This document shows, one piece after another, positions 1 to 5,946 of a stretch of 9,084 nucleotides of DNA. Position 1 is the first letter of the stretch. Each line of letters starts with the position of its first letter. The stretch lies in contig JAUVEF010000033.1 in assembly GCA_030594905.1 (NCBI GenBank), forward strand, positions 1-9,084, written 5' to 3'. The notes below the pieces were generated by a model that saw only the letters and a list, made by a program, of their open reading frames with translations, ran no database searches and was not told the DNA's origin. The DNA comes from Methanosarcinales archaeon. Lineage in GTDB: Archaea; Halobacteriota; Methanosarcinia; Methanosarcinales; Methanogasteraceae. The position numbers and the translations under genes were made by a program.

Positions 1-324
1 TATGATGCGGTCGTGTTCGTTGGGGGGTCGGGCGTCGATTCGCAGATGCTGTACGAGGATCCCGGGTATCTGAAACTGGCAAAGGATGCAAACGACGCAG
101 GCAAGCTCGTCTGTGCGATATGTCTCGGTCCGATGATTCCTGCGAACGCAGGTCTGCTGTCAGGCAGAAATGCAACCGTCTTCACCAGCGGCGCATCCTA
201 CATTGAGGAGAAGGGCGCAAAGTACACCGGCGCGCCAGTGACCCGGGATGGTAAAATCATCACGGGGGAGGGTCCGGGCGCCGCAGAAGAGTTTGCAAAG
301 ACGATTGTAAAAGCACTTGAGTGA
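1..324 (+). CDS. DJ-1/PfpI family protein, 3' part only (5' end outside window)
   Basis: The reading frame is open from base 1, so the gene starts upstream and only the last 107 codons are seen. The visible part begins [11 protein letters not shown], the strand-turn that precedes the nucleophile elbow in the DJ-1/ThiJ/PfpI superfamily. The elbow itself is AICLGP, with the probable nucleophilic cysteine at codon 41 (bases 121-123). The end, with [20 protein letters not shown], matches the usual C-terminal strand and helix of the family. Members are cytoplasmic glutamine-amidotransferase-fold proteins that act as intracellular proteases, deglycases/glyoxalases or chaperones; the sequence does not say which. 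A leucine follows the cysteine pair motif where many PfpI proteases have histidine (AICHGP), so protease activity should not be assumed. The stop overlaps or abuts the trpS start, suggesting co-transcription. Family assignment is firm; specific function is unknown. Confidence 0.88.
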   Translation, partial: YDAVVFVGGSGVDSQMLYEDPGYLKLAKDANDAGKLVCAICLGPMIPANAGLLSGRNATVFTSGASYIEEKGAKYTGAPVTRDGKIITGEGPGAAEEFAKTIVKALE

Positions 325-332
325 ATGATCAC

Positions 333-1730
333 ATGGTTACGCACATCGATCCATGGACATCGGCGGGAATTGAGGATTATTCCAAATTATTCGAGGAGTT
401 TGGGATAGAGACGTTTACAGAGCTTCTCCCCCACGTTCCAGATCCTTGCCCATACATGCGGAGACGAATCATCTTCGGGCACCGCGGATATGTCCCTGTG
501 CTTGATGCAATCCGCCAGAACAAACCGTTTGGGGTGATGAGCGGGTTTATGCCATCTGGCAAGATCCATATCGGCAACAAGATGGTGATGGATGAGATTA
601 TCTGGCATCAGCGACAGGGCGGCAGCGCATTCGTGGGGATCGCGGATATGGAAGCTCATGCGGTGCGAGGGATGTCGTGGCAGGACTGCCGCAGGATTGG
701 GATCGAAGAGTACCTCTTGAGCCTGATTGCACTCGGGTTCGAGCCTGATGGGCACATATATTTCCAGTCAGAGTGTTCTGATGTGCGTGATCTTGCATTT
801 GAACTCGGTATGAAGACTAATATCACCGAACTCTCCGCAATCTACGGGTTCAGCGGCGAAACGAATATTGCGCACTTGGAGAGTGCACTTGTGCAGAGTG
901 CAGACATTCTCCAGCCGCAGATCGCGGAGTACGGCGGTCCAAAGCCAGTCGTGATCCCGGTCGGCGCTGATCAGGATCCGCACATCCGTCTGGTGCGGGG
1001 TCTTGCAAACAAGATGCGGATGTTCCGGTGCGAGGTTCGGTCGATTCGGGGCGTTCCGTATGTTAGTGTGCGCGGCAAATCCGCTCCACCGGATGCGCTA
1101 ACAAAAATATTTGAAACTATTATTGACATGGGTTATAATGCGACGAAATATAAAATGCATATCGATGTACAAGCTGGTGAAGATGTTCATGACGAATTTG
1201 TCGAGGCATTTCCTGTTGGGCACGCGTTAAACCCCCACTTCGAAATTGCGATGCACGAGATCGAGTCCGCGGTTCGCAAGATCGAGATCGAGTTTGGGGG
1301 CACAGGGTTCATGCCGCCGGCAGCAACTTATCACAGGTTCATGAGCGGACTTTCCGGCGGGAAGATGTCGAGCAGCGTCCCTGAAAGCATAATCGCGATG
1401 ACCGAAGACCCGAGGGGCGCGGCTTCCAAGGTGAAGCGGGCAAAGACCGGCGGCAGAATGACGCTTGATGAGCAGAAGCGGCTTGGAGGTGACCCCAACG
1501 AATGCACAGTCTATGAATTGATGCTATTCCACCTGATACCTGATGATGAACACATCGCAGAGATATACCAGGAGTGCAAGAGTGGGCGTTTGATGTGTGG
1601 TGCCTGCAAGGCTTATGCGGCTGAACTGATGGCAGATTTCCTGCGAGATCATCAGCAAGAGAGGGAAATTGCAAGAGAACGGCTGGGTGAGTATAACTTA
1701 TCCACGATTTTTTCACAAAAAATCGAGTAA
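333..1730 (+). CDS. trpS: Tryptophanyl-tRNA synthetase, archaeal/eukaryotic type
   Basis: Class I aminoacyl-tRNA synthetase that activates tryptophan with ATP and charges tRNA-Trp in the cytoplasm. Counting from the in-frame GTG at 321, the HIGH-type signature lies in PSGKIHIGN (residues 79-86), [11 protein letters not shown] (214-224) forms part of the active site, and the KMSKS-type loop is GGKMSSS (346-352). The C-terminal helical part carries CGACK (426-430). I prefer ATG 333 (465 aa), which has GAGTGA at 319-324 as a weak ribosome site. GTG 321 would give a 4-base GTGA overlap with the upstream gene but has no visible ribosome site. Either way the gene is tightly coupled to the DJ-1-like gene. 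Residues about 250-325 lie between the DPHIRL region and the ATYHRFM segment. This interval seems longer than I recall for short TrpRS such as the Pyrococcus enzyme, and its DNA is locally AT-rich. The product assignment is near certain. Confidence 0.97.
   Translation: MVTHIDPWTSAGIEDYSKLFEEFGIETFTELLPHVPDPCPYMRRRIIFGHRGYVPVLDAIRQNKPFGVMSGFMPSGKIHIGNKMVMDEIIWHQRQGGSAFVGIADMEAHAVRGMSWQDCRRIGIEEYLLSLIALGFEPDGHIYFQSECSDVRDLAFELGMKTNITELSAIYGFSGETNIAHLESALVQSADILQPQIAEYGGPKPVVIPVGADQDPHIRLVRGLANKMRMFRCEVRSIRGVPYVSVRGKSAPPDALTKIFETIIDMGYNATKYKMHIDVQAGEDVHDEFVEAFPVGHALNPHFEIAMHEIESAVRKIEIEFGGTGFMPPAATYHRFMSGLSGGKMSSSVPESIIAMTEDPRGAASKVKRAKTGGRMTLDEQKRLGGDPNECTVYELMLFHLIPDDEHIAEIYQECKSGRLMCGACKAYAAELMADFLRDHQQEREIARERLGEYNLSTIFSQKIE
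1705..1725 (+). terminator. Perfect 9-bp AT-rich hairpin at the trpS 3' end
   Basis: CGATTTTTT (1705-1713) is perfectly complementary to AAAAAATCG (1717-1725) around a CAC loop, and sits in the last codons of trpS before the TAA at 1728-1730. It contains a T6 run, and T runs serve as archaeal termination signals. A weaker GCCC-TCC-GGGC stem follows at 1736-1746. Termination inside the coding sequence would be odd, so the role is unproven and this could be a chance product of the Ile-Phe-Ser-Gln-Lys-Ile codons. Confidence 0.35.
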
Positions 1731-1827
1731 AAACTGCCCTCCGGGCGGGGCTGGCGATATGCTTTTCGTGGCTCTTCCCTGTTTTGTACGCCTTGACTTC
1801 CAACTACCCACTCGGAATATTGAATAT

Positions 1828-1939
1828 CCATTTTCGCGTACGAGTTTAGCTAACCACAAGATTTCTGTGTTAATATTGTGTAATCTCGTGGTTTTTTCGC
1901 CTCAGCTAAACACATAGCCTTTTTCGTAAATGAAAATGG
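1828..1939. repeat. Nested palindromic repeat, copy 1
   Basis: Four nested inverted-repeat arms share one centre order: CCATTTTC (1828-1835) with GAAAATGG (1932-1939), TACGA (1839-1843) with TCGTA (1924-1928), GTTTAGCT (1844-1851) with AGCTAAAC (1904-1911), and CCACAAGATT (1854-1863) with AATCTCGTGG (1882-1891, one mismatch). The central loop is 18 bases. The right half carries two extra 12-base spacers that the left half lacks. Its core recurs at 5699-5850. No ORF, no clear target-site duplication and no transposase are seen. It could be a MITE-like or other dispersed palindromic element, or an RNA-forming spacer. It occupies most of the 345-base gap between trpS and the next gene. Confidence 0.7.
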
Positions 1940-1973
1940 TGCGTAGAGTGACTGGATGGTATAATGTATACGC

Positions 1974-2000
1974 TATAAAATATTAAAAAAATATTAAAAA
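1974..2000 (+). promoter_or_regulatory. AT-rich promoter of the arlJ-like gene
   Basis: TATAAAAT at 1974-1981 is followed by two tandem AATATTAAAA units (1979-1988 and 1990-1999), each a possible TATA box. Transcription from here would leave a leader of roughly 50-75 bases before ATG 2076. A palindrome, GTATA-ATG-TATAC (1959-1971), lies just upstream and could be a factor site. The leader holds a 7-of-8-pair stem, GTCTTCTG (2001-2008) with CAGACGAC (2034-2041). Position and composition are seen; use as a promoter is inferred. Confidence 0.5.
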
Positions 2001-2075
2001 GTCTTCTGGGACACACCGAAAAGAATAACATAGCAGACGACCATATTTTCATTGGAATGACTCTTGGGGGGTACC

Positions 2076-3725
2076 ATGGACACTAAGACAGCAATTGCAT
2101 CACTGGGTGTGCCACTTCCAAAATATATCAAACGATTCGCCCTACCGATCGTTATATTCGGATTTCTGCTCTCTGGCGTGTTATATGTCCTGTTTCCGGA
2201 ACTTTTTCTCGGTCCTGCGCAATATGTTTTGCTCCTCCTCCCGATCACCTGTATCGCGTTTGTGATCATGTACCCTTTTTCGGTGGTGGCGGGCAAGGCA
2301 AACGAGATCGACAGCAACATGCACTATTATGTCACCCAGATGGGTGCGCTTGCCATGGCACAGACATCGCGCAAAGAATTGTTTAACATTCTGGCGCACG
2401 ATCATAACTATCATCTGCTAAGAGAAGAGTCCCAGAAAATATTTTTACTCATGGATACGTGGAATATGAGCCTTGCGGACGCATGTCGTTTCATCGGCGC
2501 GCGGAACCCGTCAATCATATTCGCGGACTTTCTTGACAGATTGGCACATGCGGTACAGTCTGGAGAGCCGATTGAGCGGTTTTTAGAATCTGAGCAGGAT
2601 GTTGTGATGAATGACTATGACACTATGTATCGCGGCGCGATCATGACCATCGACATCGTAAAGGAGATGTTCGTGTCCCTGATTATGTCTCTTATCTTTC
2701 TGGCATCGTTCTCAGCGATCATGCCGATCATCACTGGCATGGACGCCACGAACCTGATGCTGATATCGGTCTTTGCATTCGTGATGACTGATATTGCAGT
2801 CATCTTCTTTATCAAATCAAAGGTGCCAAAGGACAAGATATGGCAGCAACTCAACATCGAGAGTGCGGCTAAGCGCAATCTGAAGCGATCGGTGACGATC
2901 TCGCTTGTGGGATGCTTGATTGTTATCCCAATCGTCGGGTTCATAACCGCTCCAGAGGTCATCAAGGCGGCAATTGTGCTTACACCGCTTTTATATACCG
3001 GACGCATTGCAAGCAAAGAGGAAGCAAGGATCAAGCGGAAGGATAATAACTACCCCTCATTTATCAGATCGCTCGGAAGTTCCGCCGGTGCAAGGGGTGG
3101 GATGGTCATCGAAGCGCTCAAGAGTTTACGCGCACACGATTTTGGTCCGCTCACCACAGACATCAATCATCTATATAGCAGATTGGTATCGCGAATCAAC
3201 AAGCTCACATCATGGGACTTCTTTGCAGTTGAGACTGGAAGCAACTTGATCCACAGGTTCAGTGCAATGTTCGTCGAATCCACTCACCTTGGCGCAAAAG
3301 CGGAGCTCGTTGGTGATATGATCGCGACCAATATCCACCGCATCATCCTGCTCAGGAAACTCCGGTACCAGTCTGCATCGACCATGGTCGGCGTCTTTTA
3401 CGGGCTCACCGCAGGTATCGGTTTTACGCTCTATATCTCGCTTGGCGTGGTTGAACTGATGCAAGGTATGTTTGAGAGTGTGGAGATGCCGCCTGGCATG
3501 TCAATAGGCATGATCCTGTACACCGATATCAACATCGGTGTCCTGTACACATTGATAACATTTATCATAATATCACATTCGCTGCTCTCTGCAGTGATGA
3601 TCCGGCTCGTAGATGGTGGTAATCTGCTGAACGGAACCACACACTTCGTGTTGATGGTGTGGATCGGCGCTATCAGCGCGGTGGTCTGCAAGTCGGCTGT
3701 GGCATCGCTGCTTGGGATCGGGTAG
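2076..3725 (+). CDS. flaJ: Archaellum/pilus assembly platform protein, ArlJ (FlaJ)-like, type II secretion F family
   Basis: Polytopic membrane protein of 549 aa that in this family forms the inner-membrane platform on which the ArlI-type ATPase drives assembly of archaellum or type IV pilus filaments. Two T2SS-F-like cytoplasmic helical domains are visible, roughly residues 75-190 and 315-420. They alternate with hydrophobic segments near 20-70, 190-245, 270-300, 425-455, 480-510 and 520-549. The stretch SRINKLTSWDFFAVETGSNLIHRF followed by LRKLRYQSASTMVGVFYGLTAGIGF is the strongest ArlJ hallmark. I chose ATG 2076 because a GGGGGG ribosome site lies four bases upstream; an in-frame TTG at 2064 would add four residues. 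No archaellin, arlI or arlH gene lies within about 2 kb upstream or 5 kb downstream, so the gene is isolated here. It may work with an ATPase encoded elsewhere or in a non-motility pilus or secretion system. Confidence 0.85.
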   Translation: MDTKTAIASLGVPLPKYIKRFALPIVIFGFLLSGVLYVLFPELFLGPAQYVLLLLPITCIAFVIMYPFSVVAGKANEIDSNMHYYVTQMGALAMAQTSRKELFNILAHDHNYHLLREESQKIFLLMDTWNMSLADACRFIGARNPSIIFADFLDRLAHAVQSGEPIERFLESEQDVVMNDYDTMYRGAIMTIDIVKEMFVSLIMSLIFLASFSAIMPIITGMDATNLMLISVFAFVMTDIAVIFFIKSKVPKDKIWQQLNIESAAKRNLKRSVTISLVGCLIVIPIVGFITAPEVIKAAIVLTPLLYTGRIASKEEARIKRKDNNYPSFIRSLGSSAGARGGMVIEALKSLRAHDFGPLTTDINHLYSRLVSRINKLTSWDFFAVETGSNLIHRFSAMFVESTHLGAKAELVGDMIATNIHRIILLRKLRYQSASTMVGVFYGLTAGIGFTLYISLGVVELMQGMFESVEMPPGMSIGMILYTDINIGVLYTLITFIIISHSLLSAVMIRLVDGGNLLNGTTHFVLMVWIGAISAVVCKSAVASLLGIG

Positions 3726-3733
3726 ATCTCAGC

Positions 3734-3769
3734 TTGTGTGGGGGTGACTGCTCGCCACACCCACCACAA
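3734..3769 (+). terminator. Terminator-like hairpin after the arlJ-like gene
   Basis: Eight bases after the TAG stop, TTGTG (3734-3738) pairs with CACAA (3765-3769). The stem continues, with one bulge and one G-A mismatch, as TGGG and GTG against CCCA and CAC around a short loop. The sequence after it is AT-rich but has only short T runs (TATTATTGGTTAGG). Archaea usually terminate on T runs rather than hairpins, so it may instead be a processing or stability element at the mRNA 3' end. Confidence 0.4.
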
Positions 3770-3803
3770 AATGTATTATTGGTTAGGTTATATTATCTAT
3801 TAG

Positions 3804-3813
3804 CTATTTATAA
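3804..3813 (+). promoter_or_regulatory. TATA-like box with no assigned gene
   Basis: CTATTTATAA sits in a 326-base gap between the arlJ-like stop and tRNA-Asp. A start site about 25 bases downstream would fall near 3830-3835, at the beginning of the foldable segment described next and also at an ATG (3835) that opens only a 20-codon frame. It could drive a small RNA or a longer precursor that includes tRNA-Asp. Confidence 0.4.
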
Positions 3814-3825
3814 CGAAAACATTTT

Positions 3826-3917
3826 GTCGGATCGATGGTGGGACGCGGTGTGCGCATACATACTTGCGATGAAATTCGGGCGCTTACCAACCGATAGAAT
3901 AGGCGGCCCTCCGACAT
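3826..3917 (+). ncRNA. Possible structured RNA before tRNA-Asp (candidate only)
   Basis: TGTCGGA (3826-3832) is perfectly complementary to TCCGACA (3911-3917) and would close a roughly 90-base element. Inside it, short arms line up in order: TCG with CGA, TGGT with ACCA, and CGC with GCG, giving an elongated imperfect hairpin. A TATA-like box lies about 25 bases upstream. No convincing coding frame crosses it. I see no paired C/D boxes, no RNase P or SRP RNA consensus, and nothing matching a known riboswitch. The ACA at its 3' edge recalls H/ACA guides, but its spacing from the closing stem does not fit well. The rest of this gap to 4051 shows only a CCAC/GTGG stem (3932-3957). Confidence 0.28.
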
Positions 3918-4051
3918 AGAAGGGGTCAAAACCACGAAAGTCGAAAACTGCAAGTGGGCTCAAATACAACCAGCGCGTCGATACCTCCGCGATTTCATCA
4001 AAACGTTTAAGTGGCATCGGTGGAAACTATTTACCACGGCATCTATCTTCT

Positions 4052-4124
4052 GTCCGGATAGTGTAGTGGCCTAGCATGGAGCCCTGTCGAGGCTCCGCCC
4101 CGGGTTCAAATCCCGGTCCGGGCG
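4052..4124 (+). tRNA. tRNA-Asp (anticodon GTC)
   Basis: A complete 73-base cloverleaf. The acceptor strand GTCCGGA (4052-4058) pairs with TCCGGGC (4117-4123), with a T-G pair at position 2, and the discriminator is G (4124), as expected for aspartate. The D arm is GTGT/GCAT around an AGTGGCCTA loop. The anticodon stem GAGCC/GGCTC holds the loop CTGTCGA with anticodon GTC. The T arm is CCGGG-TTCAAAT-CCCGG. CCA is not encoded and there is no intron. A possible promoter is GTTTAAG at 4005-4011; CTATTTA at 4027-4033 seems too close to serve. A T4 run at 4133-4136 may end the transcript. Confidence 0.97.
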
Positions 4125-4241
4125 TCATCTACTTTTATATGGAAATTGTAACTATTGCGTGAAGTAGCATCTAAACTATTGTAGCACAAAAGCTATTTCT
4201 ACGCAAACGATCCTGTCGCCCGCAAACCGGTTATCTGGCAA

Positions 4242-4472
4242 CTACAACTCAGCGCCGACCACAGTCTTGGTGGCAGTAACGCTTTTGTTTTCTCTGATAT
4301 GATCAACCAGCGTGTTGAGTGCGCTCAAACCTTGCACCTCGATGACCGCCACAAAGTCATACTCCCCGAATACATGGTATACTTCCTTAATCCCATCGAG
4401 ACTGCATAATTCGGTGTATGTTGTCTTCTCTTGCCCGGGCACCACGTTGATCATTGTAACTCCGATAACCAT
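4242..4472 (-). CDS. Stand-alone Lrp/AsnC ligand-binding (RAM) domain protein
   Basis: A 76-residue protein that consists only of the alpha-beta effector-binding domain of Lrp/AsnC regulators (AsnC_trans_reg, also called RAM). The MVIGVTMINVVPGQEKTTYTEL start, the LDGIKEVYHVFGEYDFVAVIEVQG core and the VDHIRENKSVTATKTVV end follow the ferredoxin-like pattern beta-alpha-beta-beta-alpha-beta. The YHVFGEYDFVAVIE segment is the family's clearest signature. The DNA-binding helix-turn-helix that normally precedes this domain is absent. In the family such short proteins form ring oligomers and bind amino acids, and may join full-length Lrp proteins; whether this one does is unknown. The start ATG at 4472 has GGAG nine bases upstream; a longer in-frame start at 4511 gives an unlikely MCITCTRKKGVYR extension. 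It lies 108 bases downstream of the transporter on the same strand and has its own TATA-like box. It converges on tRNA-Asp across 117 bases. Confidence 0.85.
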   Translation of the reverse strand: MVIGVTMINVVPGQEKTTYTELCSLDGIKEVYHVFGEYDFVAVIEVQGLSALNTLVDHIRENKSVTATKTVVGAEL

Positions 4473-4528
4473 TCTATAGACTCCTTTCTTTCTCGTACAT
4501 GTAATGCACACGGATATTCTGAAACGAC

Positions 4529-4538
4529 CTGTATATTA
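4529..4538 (-). promoter_or_regulatory. TATA-like box of the RAM-domain gene
   Basis: On the minus strand the sequence reads AGTAATATACAGG about 60 bases before the ATG at 4472. This predicts a leader of some 30-35 bases that contains the GGAG ribosome site. It suggests transcription independent of the upstream transporter gene. The box is seen; activity is inferred. Confidence 0.4.
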
Positions 4539-4580
4539 CTGTTGTGCTATATTCGTGGAATCTCCGGCATCTTCACTACG

Positions 4581-5657
4581 TCATTCCTGCTCTTCTTCCG
4601 GCGCAGCCGCAGATGCCGCATCAATCAGGCGGATCTTTGTTCTGTAAGCCGCAAGAAGAAAGCCGTATAGCGCGGGTCCAACAACGATCCCCACCATCCC
4701 TACAACGAAGAGTGGCGCGGCAAATGCAAGGAGGGTGATCACCGGGTGTATCGCCGCGCCATGAAGGGCAAGGCGGGGGCGAATAATATTCTCAGGAATT
4801 ATATTTAGAAAAATTATGCCAAATATCAGCAGAATCCCGCCTTTGGGGTAGTCCTGGATCACCAGATGGTAGAGCACCATGGGCACGATGACCGTATTCG
4901 TTCCGACAAGCGGGAGCAGCGCAAAGAGTGCCACAGCCGCGCCCCATATGATTGGGTAGGAAATATTTAGCAGTGTAAATCCAATAGCTGCGATACATCC
5001 GGTCAGCACACATGTGATGAAATAGACGTTAAAAAGGCTGTGATATATGGGTCCCAGTTCATCGAGGAACTGCGAGACAATGCCCTGCTCAGGTAAGAAT
5101 GAAACCGCCTTGTTCATGGCATTCTTGCCGTCAATCAAGAGATAGTAGACGAGGAGTATGGAAACACCGAACTGCGCGAGGTATATCGGTGTTCTGGCTG
5201 CAACATCGGCGACCATGCCTCCGGCAAGAGAGAGCAACTTTGGCAGGACCTGCCCGGCAAGATCTTCGAGTTGCTGACCCGCGTCCTCTGCATAGCTGGC
5301 TGCACCCGGGACATATCTATCCACAAGACCGCGTATGAAGCTGAAAAAATCATCCGCGATATCCTGAAGGGCATATTCTGACTCTGAGAGGTCAGAGACC
5401 TCGATCACCATGGCATCGACCACTCCGAGGAGGAGGATCGTGAATACAAGAAACACCATCGATATAGTAAGGAGTGATGATATCTGCTTGTTTTTGGTTA
5501 CGCTAATGAAGTATGAGTAGATCGGAGAGAGGAGATACGCAAAGAAGACGCTCCACAGTATCGTTGTCAGGAATGCTTTTGTGATATATATAACCGCGGC
5601 AATCACGATGAGGACCGTTGCCGCGGACGCCCATCTGAACTTTGTGTGGGAGTCCAT
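4581..5657 (-). CDS. AI-2E family transporter (PerM/YdiK/TqsA superfamily) membrane protein
   Basis: A 358-aa polytopic membrane protein. Hydrophobic segments lie near residues 10-45, 60-82, 160-178, 208-300 (several) and 308-340. Between the third and fourth is an amphipathic, acidic stretch (about 85-150), the usual large soluble region of this family. The C-terminal pattern HGAAIHPVITLLAFAAPLFVVGMVGIVVGPALYGFLLAAY matches the family's conserved end, and the protein closes with an acidic tail (PEEEQE). Characterised relatives export autoinducer-2 (TqsA) or act as sodium-proton antiporters. Archaeal members have no assigned substrate, so autoinducer transport should not be inferred. There is no good ribosome site before ATG 5657, but a TATA-like box sits about 30 bases upstream, so the mRNA is probably leaderless or nearly so. 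The upstream neighbour is the second palindromic repeat. Confidence 0.9.
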   Translation of the reverse strand: MDSHTKFRWASAATVLIVIAAVIYITKAFLTTILWSVFFAYLLSPIYSYFISVTKNKQISSLLTISMVFLVFTILLLGVVDAMVIEVSDLSESEYALQDIADDFFSFIRGLVDRYVPGAASYAEDAGQQLEDLAGQVLPKLLSLAGGMVADVAARTPIYLAQFGVSILLVYYLLIDGKNAMNKAVSFLPEQGIVSQFLDELGPIYHSLFNVYFITCVLTGCIAAIGFTLLNISYPIIWGAAVALFALLPLVGTNTVIVPMVLYHLVIQDYPKGGILLIFGIIFLNIIPENIIRPRLALHGAAIHPVITLLAFAAPLFVVGMVGIVVGPALYGFLLAAYRTKIRLIDAASAAAPEEEQE

Positions 5658-5681
5658 ACGACACTTATTTTGTTCAACTGT

Positions 5682-5698
5682 GAAATATACTTTTCCCC
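5682..5698 (-). promoter_or_regulatory. TATA-like box of the AI-2E transporter gene
   Basis: Minus-strand GGAAAAGTATATTTCA, centred near 5687, lies about 30 bases before the ATG at 5657. That distance puts the expected start site within a few bases of the ATG and fits the lack of a ribosome site there. The repeat copy begins immediately upstream (5699), so it could influence this promoter. Confidence 0.5.
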
Positions 5699-5851
5699 AT
5701 GTGTGTATAGCTAATCACAATATTGCGCAGATTTCCACGAGAAGGTATGATGAGACCGGATATAAAATGCGAAACACATCACCAATATCTTGCGTGTACC
5801 GCTATCTTCTTGTGTCAATCTCGTGGTTTTTTCCGCCTGCTAAACACATAC
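5699..5851. repeat. Nested palindromic repeat, copy 2 (longer, interior expanded)
   Basis: TAGCTAATCACAATATT (5708-5724) matches 15 of 17 bases of 1847-1863. AATCTCGTGGTTTTTTC (5817-5833) is identical to 1882-1898, and GCTAAACACATA (5839-5850) also recurs. The ends form an imperfect inverted repeat: ATGTGTGTATAGC at 5699-5711 against GCTAAACACAT. Inside, CCACGAGA (5735-5742) is perfectly complementary to TCTCGTGG (5819-5826) across 76 bases. Compared with copy 1 the interior is about 75 bases longer. It fills most of the 289-base gap between the transporter and the TatD-like gene. No ORF of interest is present. Confidence 0.7.
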
Positions 5852-5863
5852 CATCGGACTAAC

Positions 5864-5870
5864 AAAAAAA
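5864..5870 (-). terminator. T7 run downstream of the TatD-like gene
   Basis: On the minus strand CGTTTTTTTG lies about 77 bases past the TGA of the hydrolase gene. Uninterrupted T runs of this length are the usual archaeal termination signal, and it would end the tbp-hydrolase transcript before the repeat. Confidence 0.45.
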
Positions 5871-5946
5871 CGTCGGTGAAGGAGATGGCAAGCAAATAAA
5901 CATAACCAGTATCCGGCAGAAATGGCTACGCCGCCGGCATCACTGA

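Noticed and set aside
1669..1917. Open frame of 82 codons across the trpS end and the repeat
   Set aside because: It overlaps trpS in another frame and then runs through a palindromic repeat. The peptide has no recognisable pattern.
3808..4017. Minus-strand open frame of 69 codons before tRNA-Asp
   Set aside because: No ribosome site and no family resemblance. It covers the foldable segment and the TATA-like box on the other strand.
3835..4078. Plus-strand frame from ATG 3835 that could be extended by reading TAG as pyrrolysine
   Set aside because: The first stop comes after 20 codons. Read-through would carry the frame into tRNA-Asp, and neither part looks like a known protein, so nothing supports pyrrolysine use here.
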